Assembly: GCF_000203915.1 (NCBI RefSeq)
Contig: NC_008390.1
Coordinates: 3,038,001 to 3,102,000 of the forward strand
DNA length: 64,000 nucleotides
Direction: 5' to 3'
Source: Burkholderia ambifaria AMMD
GTDB taxonomy: Bacteria; Pseudomonadota; Gammaproteobacteria; Burkholderiales; Burkholderiaceae
A program made the translations under genes and the position numbers. Below, piece by piece: positions 48,546-57,299 of the stretch (position 1 is the first letter of the stretch; each line of letters opens with the position of its first letter). The notes beneath the pieces were generated by a model. That model was given only the letters and a program-made list of their open reading frames with translations. It was not told where the DNA came from and ran no database searches.

Positions 48546-48647
48546 CGAACACACTCCGTCATCGCAGTGTGACGATGGTACGTGCGATCGCCGCCGCGCC
48601 GCTCGACGGGAGCCTCTATATCAAACGCCGGCGCGCGCCCGGCCGGC

Positions 48648-49082
48648 TCAGTTCGCCGGCATCATCTGGCCGCGGATCTCGCCGGACGGATGCTCCTTCG
48701 TGTGCACGTTGAAGTACCACTTGCCGCTCATCAGGTCGGTCACCTGCGCGTCGGTGAGCTCCTTCGCCCCCTTCATCGGGCTCGCCAGCTCGTCCTTCGG
48801 GACCGGCACCTGCACGCCGGCGTTCTGGCCGACCGGCGCGGGCCCGTGGAAGTGCGCGGCGGTCGCCGGCCCCGTGAGGTGTTCGTACGTCGCCGTCCAA
48901 TGCAGCATGTGGGTGGCCGTGTCGTAGGTGGCGTCGACGGCGCCGGAGCCCTTCGTCGCGGTGGGCGGCACCTCGCTCGACGGCTGCAGGTTGGCGGACA
49001 GGCGCACCGTTTCGGCAGCGGCACCGCCGGCGGCCAGCACGCCCGCGAGCAACGCCACCTGGAGCAAACGCAGCTTCGGCAT
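48648..49082 (-). CDS. secreted CHRD-domain protein
   Basis: 144 residues. Signal peptide MPKLRLLQVALLAGVLAAGGAAA, then one CHRD domain with ANLQPSSEVPPTATKGSGAVDATYD, HLTGPATAAHFHGPAPVGQNAGVQVP and the C-terminal WYFNVHTKEHPSGEIRGQM. CHRD domains occur in chordin and in many small periplasmic bacterial proteins without known function. Confidence 0.9.
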   Translation of the reverse strand: MPKLRLLQVALLAGVLAAGGAAAETVRLSANLQPSSEVPPTATKGSGAVDATYDTATHMLHWTATYEHLTGPATAAHFHGPAPVGQNAGVQVPVPKDELASPMKGAKELTDAQVTDLMSGKWYFNVHTKEHPSGEIRGQMMPAN

Positions 49083-49253
49083 GAATCCTCCTTGAACGAC
49101 GTGGTACGCCACCCGGATGGGGACGTGACATGATGGTAGACGATCGCCGCCGATCCGGCAGCCCCATGCGGCGTCGGCGCCTGCCGGAATCTGGAACAGA
49201 CCTTTCCAGCGGGAGCGCTGAATCCGCGCGCGGCCTTTCGCTACACTTCGTTT

Positions 49254-49324
49254 CACAGTTGCTTGTTTCCTTCGTCCGAAGGAGTCTGCGAGTATTCACG
49301 CGGCCATCCGGCCGCGTTTTTTTT
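49254..49324 (+). ncRNA. candidate small RNA ending at an orphan terminator
   Basis: About 70 bases with two hairpins: CCTTC-GTCC-GAAGG (49269-49282) and the terminator stem at 49299-49316 followed by eight T. No plus-strand gene ends nearby (the closest, EcsC, stops 1.7 kb before), so the terminator needs another transcript. A -10-like TACACT at 49242-49247 would start RNA near 49254; its -35 is weak. Alternative: an attenuated leader of the barrel-protein gene at 49479. Confidence 0.35.
49299..49324 (+). terminator. orphan intrinsic terminator
   Basis: Perfect stem CGCGGCC (49299-49305)/GGCCGCG (49310-49316), ATCC loop, then TTTTTTTT. Clearly oriented for the plus strand, with no plus-strand gene just upstream. 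Confidence 0.8.
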
Positions 49325-49478
49325 GCCCGCGCGGCACGGCCACCGTCCGACGCGACGACGTGACGACGCACCGCGCGCACGGCCATGCTCCGTAACAGGT
49401 TGTTGTGCAAACCCGCGTCGACACCGGCTTGCGCGCGCGGGACAATGCCCGGGTGTTGTCGTGACTGGAAAGTGAACC

Positions 49479-50498
49479 GTGCCGGCCCACCTCCCGATGC
49501 CCTGCCCGACCCGCCCCGTCCGTGTCCGCCCGCTGCTGGCGAGCCTCTGCTCGATCGCCGCGTTTTACGGCGCACCTGCCGACGCGCAGGAATTCTCGCT
49601 GTTCGCCGGCTCGCTGTGGGGCGGCGGCGACCGCTCGTATGCGTGGGCGTTCGACTATCAGGAAGGCTTGAGCGCGCATACCGCGCTCGGGTTTACCTGG
49701 TACAACGAGGGCCACATACCGAATCATCACCGCGATGGCCAGGCGGTGCAGTTCTGGGGCCGCGTGCCGCTCGAGCATCGCCGCTTCGTGCTGTCGGCCG
49801 GCGTCGGCCCGTATCGCTACTTCGACACCGTGCCGGCCGGCGAAGGCCGCGGCTACTCGAACACGCACGGCTGGGGCGTGCTGATGAGCGTGCGCGCCGC
49901 GTATTACACGTCGCACCGCTGGATCGCGCAGCTGCAGCTCAATCGCGCGCAGGTGTTCAGCGGCCCGGCCACGACGTCGGTGATGTTCGGCGTCGGCTAC
50001 CAGCTCGATGCGCCCGACACGCCGGGCCCGCGCGACACCGCGCTGGCGCGCACGCGCAAGGTCACGAACAACGAAGTCACCGCGATGCTCGGCGAGACGA
50101 TCCTCAACAGCCGCTCGTCGCCGTCGACGCTCGGCGGCAGTCTCGAATATCGGCGCGGCCTCACCCGCTCGATCGACTGGACCGCGACGTGGCTGTACGA
50201 AGGCGCGAAACAGGGCGTCCGTCGCAACGGCATCGCATCCCAGCTGTGGCTCACGCGCGCATTCCTGAACGACAAGGTCACGCTGTCGGCCGGCGCCGGC
50301 GCGTACGTCACGGTCGATCAGCACAATCGCGCAGCCGAGCCGAACGCGGCCGGCGGCCGGCTCTCCGGCATCGTGTCGATTTCGGCGAGCTACCGGATCT
50401 CGGACCGCTGGCTCACACGCGTCACGTGGAACCGCGTGGTCACGCGCTACGATCGCGACACCGACGTGATCCAGGCCGGCCTCGGCTACCGGTTCTAG
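49479..50498 (+). CDS. outer-membrane beta-barrel protein, function unknown
   Basis: 339 residues from a GTG start (ATG at 49497 is possible). Signal peptide to about residue 37 (cleavage after PADAQ), then alternating aromatic/polar strands throughout and a C-terminal strand ending VIQAGLGYRF with the terminal Phe required for BAM insertion. I do not recognise a specific enzyme or porin family; the sequence lacks the catalytic signature of LPS deacylase PagL. Confidence 0.8.
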   Translation: MPAHLPMPCPTRPVRVRPLLASLCSIAAFYGAPADAQEFSLFAGSLWGGGDRSYAWAFDYQEGLSAHTALGFTWYNEGHIPNHHRDGQAVQFWGRVPLEHRRFVLSAGVGPYRYFDTVPAGEGRGYSNTHGWGVLMSVRAAYYTSHRWIAQLQLNRAQVFSGPATTSVMFGVGYQLDAPDTPGPRDTALARTRKVTNNEVTAMLGETILNSRSSPSTLGGSLEYRRGLTRSIDWTATWLYEGAKQGVRRNGIASQLWLTRAFLNDKVTLSAGAGAYVTVDQHNRAAEPNAAGGRLSGIVSISASYRISDRWLTRVTWNRVVTRYDRDTDVIQAGLGYRF

Positions 50499-50517
50499 CC
50501 GGCGCGCGCCGCCTGCA

Positions 50518-51291
50518 TCACGCGCGATAGCCGGGATCGATGCGATCGACGATGCGCTGCAAGGCGTCGAACGCGTCTTGCCCCGCGCCGTGCTTCGGAT
50601 CGAAATTCAGCGAATCGCGCACGCAGCCCTCGAGCACCGGCGGCGCGATCGGCAGTGCGTCGCCGATCGCGTGGGTCGCGACCTGCACCTCGCATGCGCG
50701 ATTGAGCAGCCACATCAGCGAGAAGGTCTGCGCGAGCGTCGCGCCGATCGTCACGGGCCCATGGTTGCGCAGCAGCAGCACGGGCCGCCCGCCGGCGCTC
50801 TCGACGATGCGCCGCCCTTCCTCGAGATGCACGGTGATGCCCTCGAAATCGTGATACGCGATCTTCCCGTAGAGCTGCGCCGAATAGAAGTTCGAGAACG
50901 ACAGCCCGTCGCGCGAGCAGCACACGGCCATCGTCGGCGTCGTATGCACGTGCATCACGCAGTGCGCGTCGGGCAGCGCCGCATGGATCGCGCTGTGGAA
51001 CGTGAAGCCCGCCGGGTTGATCGGCCAGTCGGAATGGCCGATCACGTTGCCGTCGATGTCGATCTTCACGAGGTTCGACGCGCATACCTCGCGGTAATGG
51101 AGCCCGAACGGGTTGATCAGGAAATGGCCGTCCTCGCCCGGCACGCGCAGCGAGATATGGTTGTAGATCAGCTCGGTCCAGCCGAGATGGTCGAAGATCC
51201 GGTAGGCGGCCGCGAGCTGCACGCGCGCCTGCCATTCGGCCTCGGAGAAACGGGCGGGACGCGTGAACGGCTGATTCGGTACACGTTGCAT
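50518..51291 (-). CDS. class II aldolase/adducin-family protein
   Basis: 257 residues. Zinc-dependent aldolase fold: HISLRVP near the start with GHFLINPFGLHYREV, metal His pair in MHVHTTPTMAV, and the third His in LLRNHGPVTIG. Family members cleave sugar phosphates (fuculose-1-P, ribulose-5-P) or decarboxylate; members like this one are often of unknown substrate. Start at the ATG at 51291 (MQRVPNQPF); the frame upstream reads as Arg/Pro-rich noise. Confidence 0.88.
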   Translation of the reverse strand: MQRVPNQPFTRPARFSEAEWQARVQLAAAYRIFDHLGWTELIYNHISLRVPGEDGHFLINPFGLHYREVCASNLVKIDIDGNVIGHSDWPINPAGFTFHSAIHAALPDAHCVMHVHTTPTMAVCCSRDGLSFSNFYSAQLYGKIAYHDFEGITVHLEEGRRIVESAGGRPVLLLRNHGPVTIGATLAQTFSLMWLLNRACEVQVATHAIGDALPIAPPVLEGCVRDSLNFDPKHGAGQDAFDALQRIVDRIDPGYRA

Positions 51292-51407
51292 GGGGCACTC
51301 CGGTGGCGGACGGGCGCGGCCGCGCGGGCGGCGGCTGCGCGCTTCGTCGGGCGTCTGCTGGGGCCGCACGCGGCTTGGGCTGCGTGGCGGCTGGTTCGGC
51401 GTCGTCA

Positions 51408-51443
51408 GGCGCGTGGTTCGGCGCGTGGTTGGGCGCGTCGTTC
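51408..51443. repeat. three tandem 12-bp repeats
   Basis: GGCGCGTGGTTC, GGCGCGTGGTTG and GGCGCGTCGTTC in direct succession upstream of the aldolase gene. The second and third copies differ from the first by one base each. Probably slipped-strand expansion in non-coding DNA. Confidence 0.7.
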
Positions 51444-51571
51444 GGTGCCGGTCCGGCCCGCGTTGCGCGAGCCGCCCGCCGCCTTCACGATGCGCATATC
51501 GTTGCGCACACAACCATATCACCTTTCCCCGCGCACCGGAATCGCGGGTTTGGCCTGAGCCGTTCCGGCCC

Positions 51572-53194
51572 TTACAGCTGGTCGTCGACCGGCAGCAACA
51601 TGAAGATGCCGGTCATTACGTTGCGCTTTAGCCCGGCGTGCGGATCGACGTGATACGTGCTCGGCTGACCGCCGTCGATGCCGGTCCATTCGAGCGAAGG
51701 CCGGCCGCCGTCAGCCTGCTTCGCGAGCGTGACGCGATAGCTTTCGTCGGGCGCCGTCACGCGCGCGAAGATCGCCGCGGCCTGCTGCGCGAGCACCGGG
51801 CTGTGGATCACGAGCGCGAGCTCGGTGTTCAGGTGCGCGGAGCGCGGGTCGAGGTTCAGCGATCCGATCACGAGGATTTGCCGGTCGATCACGTACGCCT
51901 TCGCATGCAGGCTCGCCCGCGAGCGCGAGCCGAACAGCCGGGTCGGCGGCTGGTCGGGCTGCGCCTTGAATTCGTACAGCTCGACGCCGCGCTGCAGCAA
52001 CGGGATGCGATAAGGCGCATAGCCGGCCTGCACCGCGACCGCGTCGGTCGCCGCGAGCGAATTCGTGACGATCGCGACGCGCACGCCGCGCGCGGTCGTA
52101 TCGCCGAGGATCTTCACGCCGGCGTCGTGCGGCACGAAGTACGGCGAGAACGCGAGGAATTCCTTGCGCGCGCCGCGCGCGAGCTCGCCCAGGCGCTGCA
52201 TCGGCGGGCTCACGTACGCGTCGGTCGGCCGCGCGATCTTGTCCGGCGCATCGACCTTGAATTCGGCCGGCGCCCACACGAGCTCGAGCTGGTCGCGCGC
52301 GATCTGCTGCGCGAGCGGCGTCGCGTTCAGCGGCTTCGCGTTGTACGGATCGGCGTTCTTGCGCCAGTGCTCGCGCAGCTCGTCGCGCATCGCGTCGAGA
52401 TCCTTCGGATCGAACTTCTGATGATTCAGCACGCGCAGCGGATAGCTGCTCGCGCTCACCCAGTAGTCGTCGAAGCTCTTCGAGATGTCGTGCGTCACGG
52501 GGCCGGCCGCGAGCACGTCGAGATCGCGGAACTGCAGCGTCGGGCTCGCGCTGAAATATTCGTCGCCGAGATTGCGGCCGCCGACGATCGCGAGCTGGTT
52601 ATCCGCGATCATCGCCTTGTTGTGCATCCGGCGCGTGAAGCTGTCGATCCGCGTGAAGAAGTTGGCCGTGCGCTCGACCATGCCGCGCTGCGACGCGCCG
52701 AACGGGTTGAACACGCGGATCTCGATGTTCTGATGCGTATTCAGCGCGGCCATCACGCGGTCGATGTCGTCGAAGTTCAGGTCGTCCACCAGCATCCGCA
52801 CGCGCACGCCGCGATCGGCCGCATACAGCGCCGCGCCGAGCAGCAGCTTGCCGGTCGTATCCTCGGTCGCGATGTAGTACTGCATGTCGAGCGTCTTCGT
52901 CGCCGCGCGCGCGAGCGCGATGCGCATCTGCAACGCGGTGGCGCCGTCGGCCAGCAAGCGGAAGCCCGACTGTCCCGGATGCGCGGCTTCCGGCGCGGCC
53001 AGCGCATCGCGCAGCGGGGTCGCGGTATCGGCAGACAACGCGTGGGACACGGGGCGATCGAGCGAGGTGGCAGGCGGGTGCGTCGCGCAGGCGACGAGCG
53101 GCAGCAGCGCGCAGACGATCAGCGCGCGGGCCGGGCGGCACACGGCGCGCCACGACAGCGCGGCCGGCGCGCGCCGAATCAAAGACGTAAGCAC
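51572..53194 (-). CDS. phospholipase D-family lipoprotein (ClsC-like)
   Basis: 540 residues. N-terminal signal with lipobox LVAC at about residues 33-36, so anchored as a lipoprotein. Two HKD motifs HNKAMIADNQLAIVGGRN and HAKAYVIDRQILVIGSLN form the phosphatidyltransferase/phosphodiesterase site. The layout resembles the ClsC (YmdC) branch of cardiolipin synthases; a periplasmic phospholipase role is the alternative. Second enzyme of this superfamily in the window besides clsB. Confidence 0.88.
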   Translation of the reverse strand: MLTSLIRRAPAALSWRAVCRPARALIVCALLPLVACATHPPATSLDRPVSHALSADTATPLRDALAAPEAAHPGQSGFRLLADGATALQMRIALARAATKTLDMQYYIATEDTTGKLLLGAALYAADRGVRVRMLVDDLNFDDIDRVMAALNTHQNIEIRVFNPFGASQRGMVERTANFFTRIDSFTRRMHNKAMIADNQLAIVGGRNLGDEYFSASPTLQFRDLDVLAAGPVTHDISKSFDDYWVSASSYPLRVLNHQKFDPKDLDAMRDELREHWRKNADPYNAKPLNATPLAQQIARDQLELVWAPAEFKVDAPDKIARPTDAYVSPPMQRLGELARGARKEFLAFSPYFVPHDAGVKILGDTTARGVRVAIVTNSLAATDAVAVQAGYAPYRIPLLQRGVELYEFKAQPDQPPTRLFGSRSRASLHAKAYVIDRQILVIGSLNLDPRSAHLNTELALVIHSPVLAQQAAAIFARVTAPDESYRVTLAKQADGGRPSLEWTGIDGGQPSTYHVDPHAGLKRNVMTGIFMLLPVDDQL

Positions 53195-53413
53195 GGAAAC
53201 TTCCTCGACAGGCGGATCAATGGGTCCGCGATCGCCGCGGCGCGCGGCTGACAGGCGGCTCCAGCCGATTCTAGTGGGCGCCGGATGAACCGGTCAATCG
53301 CGCGGCCGGCGCGGGTGGCGCCGCGCCGCAGCAAAACGCGCGTCGCCCGCGGCGCCCCCCCGGCCCGGCGGCCTGCGACTCGCGACCCTCCGCCGTGCGG
53401 GCCTGAGGCGGCC

Positions 53414-53426
53414 ATGGTCCAACCAA
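53414..53426. promoter_or_regulatory. second LldR/PdhR-like site, after the regulator gene
   Basis: ATGGTCCAACCAA matches the TTGGTnnnACCAA pattern of LldR/PdhR-type GntR regulators except for the first base. It lies just beyond the stop of the regulator gene and about 220 bases upstream of the phospholipase D gene. May be chance. Confidence 0.35.
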
Positions 53427-53428
53427 TC

Positions 53429-54142
53429 TCACGGCGCGTCGCCACTTCGCTCGAAGTGGCTGCGCACGTAGTCGATATGCGTCTGCATCGCGGTGCGCGC
53501 CTCCTCGGGCCGCTGCGCGCAGATCGCGTCGCACACCACCCGGTGCTGCTGCAGCAGCAACTCGGACGCCTGCTCGTGCGTCGTCATCCCCGCGACGTTG
53601 ATCGAGATGTGCTCGCGCAGCATCCCGATCACGCTCGTGTGCAGGTGCAGGAACATCGTGTTGTGCGACGCGAGCGCGATCGCCTCGTGCAGCTTCGCAT
53701 CGGCCGATGCCTCGACGGCCGCATCGTCGTTCGCGTGCGCGGTTTCGAGTTCGCGCAGCAGCGCGCGGATCCGGCGCCGGTCGCTCGCGTCGGCGCGCAG
53801 CGCCGCGAAATACGCGGTCGCGCCTTCGAGCACGCGACGGAATTCGAGAATGTCGTCGCGCAACGCCGGGTGGTCGGCAACCAGCTGGCCCCACGGCGAC
53901 GCGATGCCCGCGCGCAGCTGGTCCGTCACGTACACGCCCGCGCCGCGCCGGCTCTGCAGCAGCCCGCGCGCGACGAGCCGCTGGGTCGCCTCGCGCACCG
54001 TGTTGCGCGCGACGCCGTACTGCTGCGCGAGCACGCGCTCGGCCGGCAGCCGCGCGCCGGCCTGCCACGTGCCGTCGAGCAGCGCCGTCTCGATCTTGCG
54101 CATCACCACTTCGGTCCGGCCCCGTGCCGTCATCGCCGCCAT
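53429..54142 (-). CDS. GntR-family (FadR subfamily) regulator, LldR-like
   Basis: 237 residues from the ATG at 54142, which has GGGGAG seven bases before it (54187 is the longer alternative). Winged helix VMRKIETALLDGTWQAGARLPAERVLAQQYGVARNTVREATQRLVARGLLQSRRGAGVYV and a C-terminal FCD ligand domain with the metal His residues (LHEAIALASHN, HRVVCDAI, MQTHIDYVRSHF). Divergent from lutACB-lldP with an operator between, so it most likely represses lactate genes and responds to lactate. Confidence 0.88.
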   Translation of the reverse strand: MAAMTARGRTEVVMRKIETALLDGTWQAGARLPAERVLAQQYGVARNTVREATQRLVARGLLQSRRGAGVYVTDQLRAGIASPWGQLVADHPALRDDILEFRRVLEGATAYFAALRADASDRRRIRALLRELETAHANDDAAVEASADAKLHEAIALASHNTMFLHLHTSVIGMLREHISINVAGMTTHEQASELLLQQHRVVCDAICAQRPEEARTAMQTHIDYVRSHFERSGDAP

Positions 54143-54177
54143 CACCGTCTCCCCATCCGGAATATCCGGTCGCGTCG

Positions 54178-54192
54178 ATTGGCCCAACCAAT
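54178..54192. promoter_or_regulatory. candidate LldR operator in the divergent lldR-lutA region
   Basis: ATTGGCCCAACCAAT fits the TTGGTnnnACCAA operator pattern of LldR/PdhR regulators with one deviation (C for the fifth T) and has perfect outer arms ATTGG/CCAAT. It is 36 bases upstream of the regulator start and 92 bases upstream of lutA. Confidence 0.65.
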
Positions 54193-54283
54193 TTGAGCTT
54201 CGGCGCCGTCGCGGGAATTATGCAGCGAAAGCGAAATCGTCGTCCCGCATGCGCATGCCGGGCCGCCGCACCTGGAGCGAGAC

Positions 54284-55084
54284 ATGAACGAAAGGCACTA
54301 CCCCACCGCCGCCCCCGCGCACGTCTACCTGTTCGCGACCTGCCTGGTCGACCTGTTCGTCCCCGAAGCCGGGCTCGACACGGTGCGCCTGCTGGAACGC
54401 GAAGGCTTGACCGTCCACTATCCGCGCGGCCAGAGCTGCTGCGGGCAGCCTGCGTACAGCAGCGGCAATCCCGACGAGGCGCGCCGTGTCGCGGCCGCGC
54501 AGCTCGACCTGTTCGCCGAGCCCTGGCCGGTGATCGTGCCGTCCGGCTCGTGCGCGGGCATGATCCGGCACCATTGGCCCGCGCTGTTCGCCGACGATCC
54601 CGTGCACGGCCCGAAGGCCCGCGCGATCGCGGAGCGCACCTACGAACTCGCCGAATTCCTCGTCCATGTGCTCCACGTGCGGCTCGATGCCGTCACCGCG
54701 AATGCCGGCCCGGACGAACGCGTGGTGCTGCACACGTCGTGCGCGGCCCGCCGCGAGATGGGCACCCGCGTGCACGGCGTCGCGCTCGTCGACGCGCTGC
54801 CGGGCGTCACGCGCATCGAACATGAACGCGAGTCGGAATGCTGCGGCTTCGGCGGCACGTTCTCGCTGAAACATCCCGACATCTCCGGCGCGATGGTGAG
54901 CGACAAGGTCGCATCGGCCTGCGCGACGGGTTGCGAGCGCCTCGTGTCGGCGGACTGCGGCTGCCTGCTGAACATCGGTCATGCGGCCGAAAAGGCTGGC
55001 GCTCCCCTGCCCGTCGAGCATCTCGCGAGCTTCCTGTGGCGCCGCACGGCAGGTGCCGGCTCGCTGCGCGGGGATTCGCAATGA
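54284..55084 (+). CDS. lutA: L-lactate oxidation Fe-S subunit LutA (LldE)
   Basis: 266 residues with two CCG domains: GQSCCGQPAYSSGN and SECCGFGGTFSLK, the cysteine-rich modules that bind Fe-S or heterodisulfide-type centres. Part of the LutABC complex oxidising L-lactate to pyruvate at the membrane. The stop overlaps the start of the next gene (ATGA), indicating coupled translation. First gene of the operon, under the LldR-like regulator. Confidence 0.93.
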   Translation: MNERHYPTAAPAHVYLFATCLVDLFVPEAGLDTVRLLEREGLTVHYPRGQSCCGQPAYSSGNPDEARRVAAAQLDLFAEPWPVIVPSGSCAGMIRHHWPALFADDPVHGPKARAIAERTYELAEFLVHVLHVRLDAVTANAGPDERVVLHTSCAARREMGTRVHGVALVDALPGVTRIEHERESECCGFGGTFSLKHPDISGAMVSDKVASACATGCERLVSADCGCLLNIGHAAEKAGAPLPVEHLASFLWRRTAGAGSLRGDSQ

Positions 55085-55806
55085 GCGCGCGCGACGCGAT
55101 CCTCGCGCGCCTGCGCGCCGCCGCGCCCAGCGTCGCCGCGAACGCCGCGCCGGCGCTCGATGCGCGCATCGACACACATTACGCCGCACGGCGCGCGCCC
55201 GCCGCACCCGACCCGCTTGTACTCGCGCAGACGATGCAGGCCGCGCTCGCCGCGTCGCATGCCGACGTCTGGTGCGCGAGCGCCGACGCGTGGCCCGCGC
55301 AGCTTGCCGCACGTCTGGCCGACGCGGGCGTGCGCCGCCTGCTGCTGGACCCGACCCGCGCCGAATCTGCGGCGCTCGCACGGGCGCTGCCCGACGCGGT
55401 CGCGCCGGTGCCGTTCGACCGGCCGATCGACGCGTGGAAAGCCGAGCTGTTCGACACGATCGACGCGGGCTTCACCGTTGCGCGCTCGGGCATCGCGGCG
55501 ACCGGCACCGTGGTGCTCGCGCCCGATGCCGGCACGCCGCGCACGGTGTCGCTGGTGCCGCCGCTGCACGTCGCGCTCGTCCACGCGAACACGCTGCATG
55601 CCGACCTTCACGCGGCCGTGCACGCGGAGCGCTGGCACGCCGGCATGCCGACCAACGTCGTACTGGTGTCGGGCCCGTCGAAGACATCCGATATCCAGCA
55701 GACCCTCGCGTACGGCGCCCACGGCCCGCGCAACCTCTGGGTCGTGATCGTCACCGGGCCGGCCGCCGAACCGGCCGCAACCGCCTGCCAGGAGCTGCCG
55801 CGATGA
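55081..55806 (+). CDS. lutC: LUD-domain protein LutC (LldG)
   Basis: 241 residues, a single LUD domain: FTVARSGIAATGTVVLAPDAGTPRTVSLVPPLHVALVHANTL and VVLVSGPSKTSDIQQTLAYGAHGPRNLWVVIV are the family core. Third member of the LutABC L-lactate oxidation complex, here placed between lutA and lutB. Overlaps both neighbours by four bases, so the three are translated as a unit. Confidence 0.92.
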   Translation: MSARDAILARLRAAAPSVAANAAPALDARIDTHYAARRAPAAPDPLVLAQTMQAALAASHADVWCASADAWPAQLAARLADAGVRRLLLDPTRAESAALARALPDAVAPVPFDRPIDAWKAELFDTIDAGFTVARSGIAATGTVVLAPDAGTPRTVSLVPPLHVALVHANTLHADLHAAVHAERWHAGMPTNVVLVSGPSKTSDIQQTLAYGAHGPRNLWVVIVTGPAAEPAATACQELPR

Positions 55807-57248
55807 GCGACCAACCGCTGCAATTCGTCGCCCCCGGCGACTTCAAGGCCCGTGCGCGCGCCGCGCTCGACGATCCCGCGCTGCGCCAAAGCTTTCGCGG
55901 CGCGATGGACTTCCTGCAGGGCAAGCGTACGTCCCAGTTCCCCGACGACACCGAGCTGCAGCAGCTGCGCGATCTCGGCGAAGCCGTGCGGCAGCACGCG
56001 CTCGCGCAACTGCCGGCGCTGCTCGAACAGTTGGAGGCAAAGCTCACCGCCGCCGGCGTGCAGGTGCACTGGGCGGAGACCGCCGCCGACGCGAACGCGA
56101 TCGTGCTCGGCATCGCGCAGGCGAACCATGCGCGCCGCGTGATCAAGGGCAAGTCGATGGCGAGCGAGGAAATCGAGCTGAACCATTACCTCGCGGAGCA
56201 CGGCGTCGACTGCATCGAGTCCGACATGGGCGAGTTCATCGTGCAGCTCGCGGGCGAGAAGCCGTCGCACATCGTGATGCCGGCGATCCACAAGACGCGC
56301 GGCGACATCGCCGAGCTGTTCGAGCGGCACATCCCCGGCACGCGCTACACGGAGGACGTCGACGAGCTGATCCAGACCGGCCGGCGCGCGCTGCGCCGCG
56401 CGTTCGCGGAAGCCGACATCGGCCTGTCCGGCGTGAACTTCGCGGCGGCCGACACGGGCACGCTGTGGCTCGTCGAAAACGAGGGCAACGGCCGGCTGTC
56501 GACCACCGTGCCCGATACGCACGTCGCGATCATGGGGATCGAGAAGGTCGTCGAGAAGCTCGAGCACATCGTGCCGCTGTCGAGCCTGCTGACGCGTTCG
56601 GCCACCGGCCAGGCGATCACGACCTACTTCAACCTGATCTCGGGCCCGCGCCGCGAAGGCGAACGCGACGGCCCGCGCGAGCTGCATCTCGTGCTGCTCG
56701 ACAACGGCCGCACGCAGGCCTACGCGGACGAACAGCTGCGCGCGACGCTGCAGTGCATCCGCTGCGGCGCGTGCATGAACCATTGCCCCGTCTATACGCG
56801 CATCGGCGGCCATGCGTACGGCACGACCTATCCCGGCCCGATCGGCAAGATCATCTCGCCGCACCTGCTCGGCCTCGACGCGACGGCCGACCTGCCGACC
56901 GCGTCGACGCTGTGCGGCGCATGCGGCGAGGTGTGCCCGGTCCGGATTCCGATCCCGCAGCTGCTGGTGCGGCTGCGCACCGAGGCGAACCGCAAGCCCG
57001 ACGAACCCGTCGCGCATCCGCTGCGCGGCCAGGGTGCGAACTACAACCGCGCGGAAGACCTCGTGTGGCGCTTCTGGTCGGGCGCGTTCGCGCATCCGCG
57101 CGCGTATCGCGCGTTCCGCTGGACCGCGACGCGGCTGCGCGCGCTCACGCCCGCGAAGCAGATGGGCTGGACGCAGCACCGCACGCCGCTCGAGCCGGCG
57201 CCGCGCAGCCTGTCCGACCTGCTGCGCGCGCGCGGCCAGCCCGAATAG
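55803..57248 (+). CDS. lutB: L-lactate oxidation Fe-S subunit LutB (LldF)
   Basis: 481 residues: N-terminal LUD domain (residues about 70-290, with LNHYLAEHGVDCIESDMGEFIVQL), two 4Fe-4S ferredoxin clusters CIRCGACMNHCPVY and CGACGEVCPVRIPIP, and a C-terminal DUF3390-type tail. Electron-transfer subunit of the LutABC L-lactate dehydrogenase. Followed after 51 bases by the lactate permease gene. Confidence 0.94.
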   Translation: MSDQPLQFVAPGDFKARARAALDDPALRQSFRGAMDFLQGKRTSQFPDDTELQQLRDLGEAVRQHALAQLPALLEQLEAKLTAAGVQVHWAETAADANAIVLGIAQANHARRVIKGKSMASEEIELNHYLAEHGVDCIESDMGEFIVQLAGEKPSHIVMPAIHKTRGDIAELFERHIPGTRYTEDVDELIQTGRRALRRAFAEADIGLSGVNFAAADTGTLWLVENEGNGRLSTTVPDTHVAIMGIEKVVEKLEHIVPLSSLLTRSATGQAITTYFNLISGPRREGERDGPRELHLVLLDNGRTQAYADEQLRATLQCIRCGACMNHCPVYTRIGGHAYGTTYPGPIGKIISPHLLGLDATADLPTASTLCGACGEVCPVRIPIPQLLVRLRTEANRKPDEPVAHPLRGQGANYNRAEDLVWRFWSGAFAHPRAYRAFRWTATRLRALTPAKQMGWTQHRTPLEPAPRSLSDLLRARGQPE

Positions 57249-57299
57249 AACACCCCGCTTTCAAACCCGTACCCCGATAAATCCATGGAGGAGACAACC

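Noticed and set aside
49479..50498. PagL-type lipid A deacylase
   Set aside because: Barrel-like and similar in size range, but the His-x-Ser-Asn/Glu catalytic signature is not visible.
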